A stretch of DNA of 25,620 nt. Source: Priapulus caudatus. Lineage: Eukaryota; Priapulida; Priapulimorpha; Priapulimorphida; Priapulidae. A program made the position numbers and the translations under genes. The notes under the pieces were generated by a model. That model was not told the origin of the DNA. It made no database searches and was given only the letters and a program-made list of their open reading frames with translations. Shown piece after piece: positions 9,672 to 18,505 of this stretch. Position 1 is the stretch's first letter; each line of letters opens with the position of its first letter. The stretch covers positions 656,762 through 682,381 of the forward strand of contig NW_014577108.1 in NCBI RefSeq assembly GCF_000485595.1, given 5' to 3'.

Positions 9672-9692
9672 TATATATATATATATATATAT
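9672..9692. repeat. TA dinucleotide microsatellite
   Basis: This is a run of about ten TA units followed by TAGCTATATAGCTATATAG repeats to about 9721. It marks the right end of duplicated segment B. The equivalent TA tract after B' (from 14331) is much longer. Confidence 0.95.
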
Positions 9693-9794
9693 TAACAATA
9701 TTTAGCTATATAGCTATATAGTCCATGAATTATAAAGATGCTTCATAATAACGTAACTTGATGTGATATACGACAGAATTATTCTGTTCTAGTT

Positions 9795-9866
9795 GCCTTA
9801 ACACTAAGGCCTTAACATTAAGGCCCAACATTAAGGCCCAACATTAAGGCCCCCTTAACATTAAGG
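9795..9866 (+). repeat. Short tandem repeat, AACATTAAGGCCC units
   Basis: Five units of 13-17 bases share AACA(T/C)TAAGGCC, with variable linkers (TT, none, or CCCTT). The array abuts the left inverted end of the adjoining DNA element. The last unit's GGCCCC runs directly into CCCCTTCACAC. The repeat may have grown from the element's own end or from its target site. It also hides the left target-site duplication. Confidence 0.88.
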
Positions 9867-9880
9867 CCCCTTCACACTAG

Positions 9881-10080
9881 AGCTACGCTCATCACGATCG
9901 CCCCACGCTCAAAAAATTTGCCCGAGCGTGGTGAGCGTCTTTATTGCGACCAATCAGATCGCATTGCGTTCGAACGACGCTTGCACTGCGCCTAAGCAAC
10001 GCTCACCGCGCCTCAACTGCGCGCCAGTCACGCTCCTAGTGCGACTTAATCACGCTCTAGGCAGGCGCCGACTGCGCTGG
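9881..10080 (+). repeat. Left 11-bp degenerate array of the element
   Basis: From about 9960 to 10055 the six-base cores (ACGCTT, GCGCCT, ACGCTC, GCGCCT, GCGCGC, ACGCTC, GCGACT, ACGCTC) are separated mostly by five-base spacers, so the period is 11. Closer to the end, CCACGCTC (9903-9910) and GAGCGTGG (9924-9931) form an 8-bp stem around an AT-rich loop. Subterminal repeats like these commonly bind transposase. The helical-turn period is unusual and suggests binding on one face of the DNA. Confidence 0.65.
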
Positions 10081-10089
10081 CAACGACCA

Positions 10090-10125
10090 TATAAATACCG
10101 CGCCGCGTTCTAGACATCCTCATTC
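10090..10125 (+). promoter_or_regulatory. Core promoter (TATA + initiator), plus strand
   Basis: TATAAATA at 10090-10097 is followed by TCATTC at 10120-10125, whose A (10122) lies 32 bases from the start of TATA. TCATTC fits the metazoan initiator consensus TCAKTY. The pair lies inside the DNA element and points to the truncated frame at 10203, so it is probably the surviving promoter of one of the element's lost genes. Confidence 0.55.
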
Positions 10126-10200
10126 GTTCTGCCGTGCTGTTCACATCAAGATTATTTTCTACTGATTTTATACCGATAATAGTATAATAGTATGCTACAA

Positions 10201-10308
10201 CTATGCCGCCAAAAGACTTCTATTTCTCCTCCTCATCCTCCTCAGCATGATGAGGGCTTGGCAATCAAGTAATTCGAGTTGTCCTTCTACGAGAAACATG
10301 GCATCCAT
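10201..10308 (-). pseudogene. Truncated transposase-like N-terminus, element gene 2
   Basis: The minus-strand ATG at 10308-10306 gives a 35-residue frame starting MDAMFLVEGQLELLDCQALI and followed by MLRRMRRRNR before a stop at 10201. An acidic/hydrophobic start followed by an aliphatic and arginine-rich run is typical of the first residues of PIF/Harbinger (HARBI1-like) nucleases as I know them. The DDE catalytic domain is absent. A TATA box lies 48 bases upstream. It overlaps the convergent gene 1 remnant, consistent with a deletion that fused the two gene starts. Confidence 0.38.
10203..10250 (+). pseudogene. Truncated 5' end of element gene 1 (plus)
   Basis: The ATG at 10203, about 80 bases downstream of the predicted start site, reads MPPKDFYFSSSSSSA and stops. 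The serine run is the opposite-strand reading of the arginine-rich stretch of the convergent frame. The real frame was therefore probably lost around codon 6-7, where an internal deletion joined the two gene starts. The product is unknown. Harbinger-type elements carry a second, DNA-binding protein gene, which would be the natural candidate, but nothing in the 15 residues proves it. Confidence 0.3.
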
Positions 10309-10348
10309 AGTGGACACTGAACTGGTGGGGTGGCCAGGGTAGCACCCC

Positions 10349-10356
10349 AATTTATA
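10349..10356 (-). promoter_or_regulatory. TATA box, minus strand, element gene 2
   Basis: TATAAATT on the minus strand begins at 10356, 48 bases upstream of the ATG at 10308. A TTCAGT initiator-like word lies 38 bases from the TATA start, a little farther than the usual 30. It converges on the plus-strand promoter at 10090 from the opposite side. Confidence 0.4.
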
Positions 10357-10375
10357 CCCCAAGTTCGCAGGACGT

Positions 10376-10880
10376 GATCTGAGCGTAACTAACACGTAAT
10401 GCGAACGCCACAACGGCGTAGTCTGAGCGTGTTGGGCGTAGTACAATCGTAGTACGAACGGGTCGAGCTTGCTAGAGACGCACCATGATCATAGCGAGAG
10501 CGTGGTCAGATCGCAGAGACATCTCCATGAACGTAGTAACAGCGTGATGAAAACGTATTGACATCGTGCTGAGAACGGGGCGACAATTTTCACGCACCCG
10601 ACACGCTTGCGATACGATCATTAAGTTCGTACTACGCTCGAGTTACGTGGGTACTACGCCTTCCACGTCTCTAATACGCCCGCACTGCGCTGTCTTTCTG
10701 CCACGCTCGCACCACGATTGTTTTGAACATGCTCAAAGTTTGGCCACGCTCTCCACGCTCATGGTGACTGCACCGCGCTCGATCGCGATCGCAGTACGTC
10801 CATATACGTTTATACTGCGTTCTACACGTTTCCACCACGCTCTTAGAGCGTAGTACGAGCGTAGTGAGATCGGGGCCCTG
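10376..10880. repeat. Right 11-bp degenerate arrays, opposed orientations
   Basis: From about 10378 to 10565 the cores are in the GCGTRG/ACGTAG orientation with about 11-bp spacing (AGCGTGG, ATCGCAG, ACGTAG, AGCGTG, ACGTAT, TCGTGC, ACGGGG). From about 10630 to 10842 the ACGCTC orientation takes over (ACGCTC, ACGTGG, ACGCCT, ACGTCT, ACGCCC, GCGCTG...). The last 25 bases before the right end flip again (GAGCGT at about 10846 and 10857). CGCTCT-T-AGAGCG at 10838-10850 is a perfect short hairpin at one switch point. Confidence 0.62.
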
Positions 10881-10892
10881 GTGTGAAGGGGG

Positions 10893-11440
10893 TATTAGTA
10901 AAAGACATAATAAATAACCCCGTGTTTCAATCAGAATTCTCCGTCCCATTAGCACGCTTTCTCAATAGATAGGGCCCCTACCAGGCACTGGATTATACAT
11001 CGAATCTACGACATCTCTAGATGTACCGTGCTTCATTGTGAATTATCGTCGTTGGTTAGTTAAGGACTGTTCTCCGGCATGTTGTGTCGTATATATATCG
11101 TGTCTCCCGCGTGCGGTGAACGCGTGCACATGTGCTGAAGTGTTCCCAGCGGTCATCTACTTGCTGGCCGGTCGGAAACAGCTCGCCATCTATACAATAA
11201 TTTGAGTAGTGTCGTTTTGTTTGTTCCTGCATAGCTTCTATGCGCGTGCACGAATCCGGCTGAAATTTTTCGTGCTTCATTCCTACGCATCACGTTCGAT
11301 TCTAACACTTTGCTTCTTGTTATTTATTGGGTTAAATGTTAAAAAAAACATATTTAGAAAATCGAATGGAAAATCTTTCTGGAAAACATGCACGATTCAG
11401 TTCACTTACGCTAGGTGCGCTGGCTGTAGACTTACAAACA
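10893..11440. other. No recognisable gene
   Basis: This is unique sequence between the right end of the DNA element and the second copy of the duplicated block. It holds short chance frames only (for example 11056-11280 minus and 11209-11637 plus, the latter running into the CA repeat). No partner for it was found elsewhere in the window. Confidence 0.55.
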
Positions 11441-11444
11441 CGCA

Positions 11445-11469
11445 ACGCACACGCACACGCGCGCGCGCA

Positions 11470-11512
<43 letters not shown>

Positions 11513-11556
11513 CACCACACACACAATACACACACACGCACACACGGCACACACAA
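11445..11556. repeat. CA/CG microsatellite before copy A'
   Basis: CACACG and CGCGCG units are followed by a longer pure CA run and then an interrupted CA tract. This corresponds to the tract that opens the window before copy A, and marks the left edge of copy A'. His/Thr-rich and Cys/Val-rich frames across it are repeat artefacts. Confidence 0.95.
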
Positions 11557-13710
11557 ACGGCCGCGAAAACAAACGTATCGCCTTACAACTACGTGCGCGC
11601 AGGGATTAACACCATTACTGCGAAGCATTTTGCCTAACATTTTTCAAGAATCATTACTACAGTCAAACCCGGTAGTAGAACCTGGACGGGCCAAAAAATT
11701 AGTATAAGCGGGTTTCGTATTAACCCACTTCACACTTATAGTTACCCCGAATAACAAAGCAAAATTAATGCCGACTACAAGGTGTGTACTAGGTATTTTA
11801 TTATAGGTTTATTAATGTATTATTAGAACTTTTCAGTAGCGTTAAATTGTTCACAGATATTTACGACTTACTGCCAAAGCCAAACTCCTCATTACAATTT
11901 ACTACTATGTCATTACTACAGTCGTCACCCCCGTTAGTACGAAACTGAAAGGAACAGGATCCGTGTATTATTGATCTCGTATCAAGTCTCGAAATTTTAC
12001 AAAAAGATTACTATGAATCTGGGCCGGGATTAGAGAAATCATCGTGTCTCATCAGGCGCGTAACGAGCGGAATATGGCTGCGGGAGGGCGCGAGGCGGTC
12101 AATGCGCGGAGTACAATAAAATAACCTCGCGCGACCTTGCTGCCTTCACACTGGCCTGCGCTTAAAGCAGTTGCTCGAACCGGTCGCTTTTTTACGTGTC
12201 GAAGTAGGACGTTAACGTTCGACGAGTTTGACAAGCGGAATGTCGTGACGCTTCCACGCACGTGCTCTAATTAGCGGCAGCCGGGCGTCGCTCGTCGCCC
12301 AGTGTGGCAGGCACGTATTGCGACGTTGTAATTATTTATTCAACGGAAAACATGTAATCACCCGAAAGCAGTTTCACTTAGAGACCAGTTTCCTCTTTTC
12401 AGTAAAACTATTTGATATATTGGCGTTTAGCCGCTATTTGCCCTGTCTAAGACAAATTTAACAATAAACTAGCTCTTGTCGTTTAGCTGCAGTGGACCAA
12501 CAGTATCAACTACTTCAGCAATTAAGGCGTGTGCGTATCTTGCGCATTTCGTTGTTCTGACCACGTTATCTATTTATATGGTTTCGAAATCCTTCAACTG
12601 GACTCGAGGCTGGCGTCCGCCAGCTGTGCTGGGTCTCAGATGGACTAAATATAGCGCGCGGTGCCGGAATGGACCGCGACATGCACTACAGACGTATCAA
12701 TGCTCCCACCTCCGGGTTTACCGCGCTTGTACTTAACTTCAATACAAGCACCGTCCGCACGGCTCGCCACCTAAACCTGACTGTTGCTGCATGCTATGCT
12801 ATGCTATGCTATGCTATGCCTATGCTATTGCATGCTATGGCTATGCTGTGCGTGCGTGATGCTGCTATGCTATTACGCTACCGATGTTGCTGTTGCTGTG
12901 CTGTGCTGTGCTGCTGCTAGTGCTGTGCTGTGTTGTGGCTGTGCTGTTGCCTGTTCGCTGTGCTGTGCTGTGCTGTGCTGTGTGTACGCTGTGCTGTGTG
13001 GCTGTGTGTGCTGTGCTGTGCTGTGCTTGTGCTGTTGCTGTGTGTGCTGGGCTGTGCTCGTGTATATATATAGCCTGTTCTGTGCTTGTTCGTGGTGTGT
13101 GCTATGCTGATGCTGTGCTGTGCTGTGCCTGTGCTCTACTGTACTGGCTGTGCTGCTGATTATGAAGCTAGTACGAGGTTTGCGGTTCCCGGTGAATATT
13201 CAAGCCATGCCGATTGAAAAAACAAACTATCATAGCAGCCGTCTCAATTCTAACGCAGAGAGACCCATTTATGAGCACTGGCTGTGTTTTTTACCTTTTT
13301 CTGCCACCACTCTATTTTGTTGGCCGCAGCGATTCATGCCATCCTGGGGAGCCGGTTACCCATTGCATAGCGCGCAAGCCTGAGATATTGCTTGTCGATA
13401 CGCGACTTTACAAATAGTGTTCTATGCCGTGGGGCATTGGTATTTCTCAACCTGTAAAAAGCCGATTATAACTGTGCTGACGCGTGCACAACACAGCGTA
13501 GCCCTGCCCTGCAGTTGACGCGAGACATTCCGCTGTTTGTTTGAGACACGGTGCCACGCTTTTACAACCTTCACCTTTATGAGCGATCGTCGTTGCCGCA
13601 GGATCACAATGCGCTTACACTAATGCCGATACATAGTAGAATATACAGTCCCTATCTCAGTTTACAGTCAGCCAATGCTGTCATGGTTTTAAAACGCCGC
13701 CTATCTTATT
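11557..13710 (+). repeat. Segmental duplication, copy A'
   Basis: This is the collinear partner of 75-2085, ending abruptly at the N gap after CAGTCAGCCAATGCTG. It contains the second copies of the direct-repeat units (near 11600-11990), the possible decayed coding stretch (near 12480-12770) and the pentanucleotide satellite (12782-13160). Indels relative to copy A occur every 10-20 bases in the unique parts. The satellite core 12841-12982 is identical to 1303-1444. Confidence 0.93.
12782..13160 (+). repeat. TGCTG/TGCTA pentanucleotide satellite, second copy
   Basis: A TGCTA block at about 12788-12850 is followed by the shared core and then TGCTG/TGTGC units mixed with GTGTGTGC and a TATATATATA insert near 13064. 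The right part differs in length and arrangement from 1445-1556, as expected for an unstable repeat. Confidence 0.92.
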
Positions 13711-14054
13711 NNNNNNNNNNNNNNNNNNNNNNNNNNNNNNNNNNNNNNNNNNNNNNNNNNNNNNNNNNNNNNNNNNNNNNNNNNNNNNNNNNNNNNNNNN
13801 NNNNNNNNNNNNNNNNNNNNNNNNNNNNNNNNNNNNNNNNNNNNNNNNNNNNNNNNNNNNNNNNNNNNNNNNNNNNNNNNNNNNNNNNNNNNNNNNNNNN
13901 NNNNNNNNNNNNNNNNNNNNNNNNNNNNNNNNNNNNNNNNNNNNNNNNNNNNNNNNNNNNNNNNNNNNNNNNNNNNNNNNNNNNNNNNNNNNNNNNNNNN
14001 NNNNNNNNNNNNNNNNNNNNNNNNNNNNNNNNNNNNNNNNNNNNNNNNNNNNNN
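13711..14054. other. Assembly gap, 344 N
   Basis: These are 344 undetermined bases between duplicated segments A' and B'. In the first copy the same interval between A and B is about 7.3 kb (2086-9427). Either the gap size is wrong, or this copy lacks most of the intervening sequence. A reading frame drawn across the Ns (13551-14057) is meaningless. Confidence 0.99.
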
Positions 14055-14327
14055 TAGAACTATAAAATAAGATTAGATTACGTAGCTAAATTAATTACTA
14101 TACTTTTTTGTCTGTCTAGTAAATCAAGCAGTAAAACTTTGTGTGTCATTAACAGAATCATTATTAATTGCAAAATTAAACATGATATTAATAGGAAAGA
14201 ATAGGACATAAATCAGTATCCTTGTGCGTCCGCAAGTCTCCTAAGAAACATTACGGGCACTAAAACGGACAGCAGACCCTCATAGATTGCAGTCTGTTTC
14301 CATGCGTGGGAAGGATGAAGCTGGTAG

Positions 14328-14330
<3 letters not shown>
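14055..14330 (+). repeat. Duplicated segment, copy B'
   Basis: This is the collinear partner of 9428-9665 with numerous small indels. It ends at the TA microsatellite starting at 14331. Sequence beyond that tract does not match the flank of copy B. Confidence 0.88.
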
Positions 14331-14366
<36 letters not shown>

Positions 14367-14499
14367 TATATCATATATATATATGTGTGTTGTGTGTGTG
14401 TGCGTGCCCGTGACGCTGCGTGCGTGGTATGACCGTGCCGTGGTGTTGTGTGGTGTGCGCTGTGTGTGTGTGCGCTGCGGCGGGTGTGTGCTGCGTATA

Positions 14500-14539
<40 letters not shown>

Positions 14540-14540
14540 A
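14331..14540. repeat. TA - GT-rich - TA compound microsatellite
   Basis: TA runs at 14331-14384 and 14496-14540 bracket about 110 bases of GT/GC-rich sequence (14384-14494). TA flanks on an alternating purine-pyrimidine centre can unwind easily. The length makes it likely to vary between individuals. Confidence 0.93.
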
Positions 14541-15200
14541 CAGCTGTGTATTACAGCTCAGATGCAGTATAGTGACATGCGAAGTAGGTACTGTTGTAGT
14601 ATAGAGCTATTTAAACATGATGAATGGAGCTTGTTACTATAACTGCTACATTATCAGCGGAGTTTATTTATTGTCTAATGTCCACGGAAAACTAGGGTCA
14701 TATAATGTTTCAAAGCCAATTTTAGTCAAGTACGGCAGTATTAAGGATCAGGAGATCATTTCACATCTGTTTTAAAATACAAATCAATGATCGGCTACAA
14801 ATTAATGTCGCGGATTAAATAAGTATTTTCGCTATATGAATTTAATAAGTTCATGTAGCAATGTATAAGGAAGCGGGAGTCGCACGATCAAATAAATAAT
14901 TTACCGGTGAGAAATCTGTTACTAGTACATAGCTATGCTAGAATAAAGCGGCTAACCGGCAATGATTAAATTGCATCCCTTCATAGTTTACTTTGCTAGG
15001 CGTACAATACGATATATTTTACAAGACCTATAAATGTGTTATATTATATTTTATTATAAAAAATGAAGGCATTCACTGCTTAATATGCCACTCACGATAT
15101 AATATAGGACGTTTGCTACATACGTCTATATAAGCGATGCAAAGCGAAACCAATTTATTTAGTTGAAAGAATTCGCGCGTTCTCGTCTACATTGCCGCGC
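14541..15200. other. No recognisable gene
   Basis: This is AT-rich sequence with only short frames and many stops in all frames. No repeat or element ends were seen. Confidence 0.55.
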
Positions 15201-15219
15201 GTGTTACGCGCGTCGTGCA

Positions 15220-15569
15220 TGCCTGCGCGCGTGTGGTGTCTGTATGTGTGTTGTTTGTGTGCGTGTGGGCGCTGTGTGTGCTGTGTGAGTTGTGTGTGTG
15301 CTGTTGTGCTGGGTGTTGTGTTGGCTGTGGTGTGTGCGCGCCGCGTGTGCTGCGCGCCGTGTATGGGTCCGCCCGTGCTGTGGTGTGTGCGTGTGTGCGT
15401 TGTCGTTGCGTGTTGCGCCGTTCAGGGCTGCAGCGTTCTCACTGTGTGCGTGTGCGTGTGCGTGGGTGTGTGTCGTGCGTGTGCGTAGTGCGCACGTTGT
15501 AGTGTGCGGTGTGGCCGCGCGCGTTGCTGTGTGTTTGTGTGTGCTGGGTGATGTGTGTGTGGTGATGTG

Positions 15570-15619
<50 letters not shown>

Positions 15620-15860
15620 GTGTGTGTGTGTGTATGTGGTGTGTGTGTGGGTGGGGCTGTGTAGGTGTCTGTACGTGTGTGTGCTGTTTTATTTATTGTG
15701 GGTGTGTGTGTGTTGTTGTGTGGTGTGTGTTGTGTGTGTGTTTATGCGTGTTGTGTGTTTGTGGTGGGTGTGTGTGTGTTGTGTTTGTTTTATGTGCGTG
15801 TGCTTGCCTGTGTTGCGTGCTGCGTTGCATTGTGCTATGCGTGTGCGCGATGCGTTATTG
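15220..15860. repeat. GT-rich low-complexity tract, ~640 bp
   Basis: The plus strand is almost entirely G and T with scattered C and hardly any A. It includes an uninterrupted GT run at about 15571-15612 and many TGTGTGTG sub-runs. It carries long Cys/Val/Trp-rich frames in all three plus frames (15192-16037 overall), because the repeat lacks stop codons. These are not credible proteins. With the CA tract at 16217-16398 it forms an inverted pair. Confidence 0.9.
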
Positions 15861-15884
15861 CCATGCATGTGTACCTTTCTGCAG

Positions 15885-16037
15885 ATGCCGATTTCATTTG
15901 CTAAGACTAGTTATCTTCGTCGCGTTAACCTATCTCTGCCTACTGGTTTTAGTCATCGCGAGCGGAATAAATATCAGAAGTGTGTCGATATAGATAGAAC
16001 GAGGTTTTGCAGAGCGATAGACGTACTGGGCGGTTAG
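15885..16037 (+). CDS. Weak terminal-exon candidate after CTGCAG acceptor
   Basis: GTACCTTTCTGCAG ends at 15884 and resembles an acceptor site. Two frames run on from it. One starts MPISFAKTSYLRRVNLSLPT and stops at 16037. The other, stopping at 15993, contains a 24-residue hydrophobic stretch (LLRLVIFVALTYLCLLVLVI...) that would span a membrane. Only one could be real, and the upstream sequence is a GT repeat with no credible exon. I treat this as a possible exon or a chance effect next to a stop-poor repeat. Confidence 0.15.
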   Translation: MPISFAKTSYLRRVNLSLPTGFSHRERNKYQKCVDIDRTRFCRAIDVLGG

Positions 16038-16216
16038 CATGAACGTTTCATATATTGTCGATTTACTTCCCCTCGTTTCCTGATAAACACGGGTCCAGGA
16101 CAATCCACGGCAAGCCAGCGCTTACGTTAATGGCCCATATGCCTGCTTGCTTAAGTAGCGTGGCGCTGGTCAGTGGACCATGCAGACCTAGCAGGGATTC
16201 CTCATGCCAGGCTGAC

Positions 16217-16250
<34 letters not shown>

Positions 16251-16304
16251 ACACAACACACGTACACACACGCGCCGCAGTACGCACACACACACACACA
16301 CACA

Positions 16305-16398
<94 letters not shown>
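16217..16398. repeat. CA microsatellite
   Basis: This CA tract has three interruptions: ACACGTACACACACGCGCCGCAGTACG around 16258-16286, CCACAC near 16311 and AAAC near 16337. It then has a clean run of about 30 units to 16398. It is oriented opposite to the GT-rich tract at 15220-15860. Confidence 0.96.
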
Positions 16399-16400
<2 letters not shown>

Positions 16401-16629
16401 TGCAACCATACATACATGCTAGCATCCCAGCATACACGCGGCTGAGGAAGGTACGCGGCAACACACTACGCTGAACAACGCTCTCATCGCATCTTTCTAT
16501 ACACACTTTTGGCAGCTGTCTGATGCTTATTGGCTGACAAATTATTGAGCACCAATATGCGCCTAATAGCAATACGTGAAAATAATAGGACAATCCAGAG
16601 ACCACACTATATCTCGTGTAAACACGGTG

Positions 16630-16656
16630 ATCTATATATATACATATATATATATT
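16630..16656. repeat. TA-rich short microsatellite
   Basis: TCTATATATATACATATATATATATTG is two TA runs interrupted by a C. It lies just upstream of the weak open frame at 16678. Confidence 0.85.
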
Positions 16657-16677
16657 GCACTGTGTGTATAGCGCATA

Positions 16678-16896
16678 TTGTATGCACGGTTTGAAAAACC
16701 GAAATTAAACAAATTGTATGCACAAGACTTTTTTGTGGACGTGGTTTGCACTCCTATAGCAAGCAGTGTGCCGCACATTGATGATAAATCGGTAAGAAAC
16801 GCACTAGACGGGGCTTGTAACAAATACGTGTCTAATAGATATGTCCATGACGGACATTCACCGAGTGGAGCGTCGCAAACTAATATTCCCTTGTAA
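16678..16896 (+). CDS. Weak open reading frame, unknown
   Basis: The frame reads (L)YARFEKPKLNKLYAQDFF, then VDVVCTPIASSVPHIDDKSV, and stops at 16896 after about 72 codons. Its composition is balanced (D, N, K, V and P present, no low complexity), unlike most frames in this window. There is no ATG in a good context at the start. A TATAG acceptor-like word sits just upstream at about 16671. No domain is recognised. It could be an exon, a transposon remnant or chance. Confidence 0.18.
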   Translation: MYARFEKPKLNKLYAQDFFVDVVCTPIASSVPHIDDKSVRNALDGACNKYVSNRYVHDGHSPSGASQTNIPL

Positions 16897-16899
16897 ATT

Positions 16900-17665
16900 G
16901 TTTTCTTATTGGCCGGGGTTGAGTAACCACAGTTAAATATCCTGATAATTTTCCGCTTTAAATTAGATATAACGAACAAATATTAAAAAATAAATGTTAA
17001 AGGCGAGCAATCGTTCCATAAACTAAAGAATGAAAGAAACTTTTTTCTTTGTCTAAGGGATCAAAGCCAAATAAATTAAAGATATCATAAAGATAATAAA
17101 ACCTACTAGTTACCTAAATAAACAAAAATTTCATACGGCGTGTAAATAAGAAATTATTATGGTGAGAATAAAAAGATTGATATTTTTCTAGCTTTACTTG
17201 ATACAATTCTTTCAGAATGTTAGGGGCACAATGAAATTTTGAAATAGAGTTATTTGTACATGTTTTCATTTCTCGGTAACGTTTTCTAGTGTCTTTACAT
17301 TCTCAATCATAGGTTTTGGACACGAGAAGGTTGTAATGATTAGCTTATTATCACGTTTGCATCCTTACCTGATAACCTATATATGGTACCCTGATCACTT
17401 CTACGTCAGAATTGTAATTATTATTAAATGCTCTACTAACTGTCTGGTTTCAGGACATATATGGCGAATATAATAATACAAAATTCAATGTTATTATAAC
17501 ATTAATTTGACTGGAAAATGATGGGTTAAAGCAAATAAAATCGCAACATCAAAATATCTTATCAAAACATCAATCATGCAATTGTAGATGTAAATTCATC
17601 GTAGATTGTAGCCGTAGCCATAGCTTCCTGTAGTAAGAAGGTTAGTATAAACTGTAGTAAGCTTC
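16900..17665. other. No recognisable gene
   Basis: This is strongly AT-rich sequence. The only notable word is a minus-strand donor-like CAG|GTAAGG near 17368, with no convincing exon beside it. Confidence 0.55.
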
Positions 17666-17668
17666 AGT

Positions 17669-17737
17669 ATATATATATATATATTTAGAGAGAGAGAGAG
17701 AGAGATCGAGAAGAGAGAGAGGAGAGAGAGAGAAAGG

Positions 17738-17784
<47 letters not shown>
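17669..17784. repeat. TA run followed by AG microsatellite
   Basis: A TA run (17669-17684) leads into a 98-base AG tract (17687-17784), interrupted near 17706 (TCGAGA) and 17735-17743 (AAGGAGAGACGAG). The long purine-only strand could form a triplex. Leu/Ser repeat frames on the minus strand are artefacts. Confidence 0.95.
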
Positions 17785-17786
<2 letters not shown>

Positions 17787-17789
17787 TAA

Positions 17790-18505
17790 ACACTGTTGCT
17801 ATAAACCATACTTAACAGTACCGCTACAGCGACAGTAGTAGTGGCAGGCAGTGCCGACACAGTAATAAGTGGTCTCTCAATGACTCACTCTGATTGCAGT
17901 AAGTGCGTTATTTGTCAGAATTTGTACAATGAAAAAACAACCTGTCAGATATCCAGTAACGTCGTTTAAACCAACTGGGTCATAATCAGGGACTAGTTGT
18001 TCTGGTTTGTCGTCTGTCGGTACCCTAAAAGACCTGCAGTCTTGCAGACTTCCTAACTGGGTCTGTAATGGGCAGCCCTAGTTTTTTTTGGCGGTAGAAT
18101 ATGCTTTCTGACAGGTGCCAAACTTACAATCAAGAAAACTAAGCACAGATCGCCTTGAGTGCGTGGTGCGTTTGCATCTGCTTCACGCTGCATTATTGTC
18201 GCGGCAGTAATCAACACAAGATTACTCTCAGCTATTTATCTACCAGCGGTTTCTCACACGAGCTGGTGACTCCTGAACAAATGTATAATATGACGCTTAC
18301 CTTATAGTTGCTACTCGTTGGTTAGGTTCCTATAATAGACACAATGTGGAGACAGCGTCTCCCTACCAGGTCCTAATTCGCCTCACAAAAACTCACTTTG
18401 GTTTTGTATGCATTTTTATTTGCAGTGTCAACCCTAGTCTTCACTAGAATACTATTAGTATTTTCCATTTTTAGATTAGTATTTTGCCTGCTTTAAATTC
18501 GTGTT
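17790..18505. other. No recognisable gene
   Basis: This is unique sequence with balanced composition. Splice-like words exist on both strands: a plus-strand acceptor TTTTTATTTGCAG near 18425 and a minus-strand donor AAG|GTAAGCG near 18302. The adjoining frames close quickly. GGAGAC-AGC-GTCTCC near 18348-18362 is a short hairpin. Confidence 0.5.

Larger units (their letters stand above)
9867..10892. mobile_element. ~1-kb TIR DNA transposon derivative, 11-bp arrays
   Basis: CCCCTTCACAC at 9867-9877 is matched exactly in reverse complement at 10881-10891 (GTGTGAAGGGG). CTACGCTC recurs just inside both ends. At least 17 exact ACGCTC/GAGCGT hexamers lie between, set in a degenerate array of about 11-bp period that changes strand several times. 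The centre (10090-10356) holds two convergent TATA boxes with truncated reading frames. This is the structure expected of a non-autonomous, internally deleted derivative of a two-gene DNA transposon. PIF/Harbinger is the leading guess, because the minus-strand frame resembles a transposase N-terminus (acidic/hydrophobic, then ALIMLRRMRRRNR). The target-site duplication is unresolved: TTA is possible on both sides but does not fit neatly with the ends. Confidence 0.68.

Noticed and set aside
13551-14057. 168-codon frame
   Set aside because: More than half of it is undetermined bases in the assembly gap.
15192-16037. Long Cys/Val-rich open frames (up to 233 codons)
   Set aside because: They are open in all three plus frames only because GT-rich repeat lacks A and hence stop codons. 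No domain, no promoter, no start in context.
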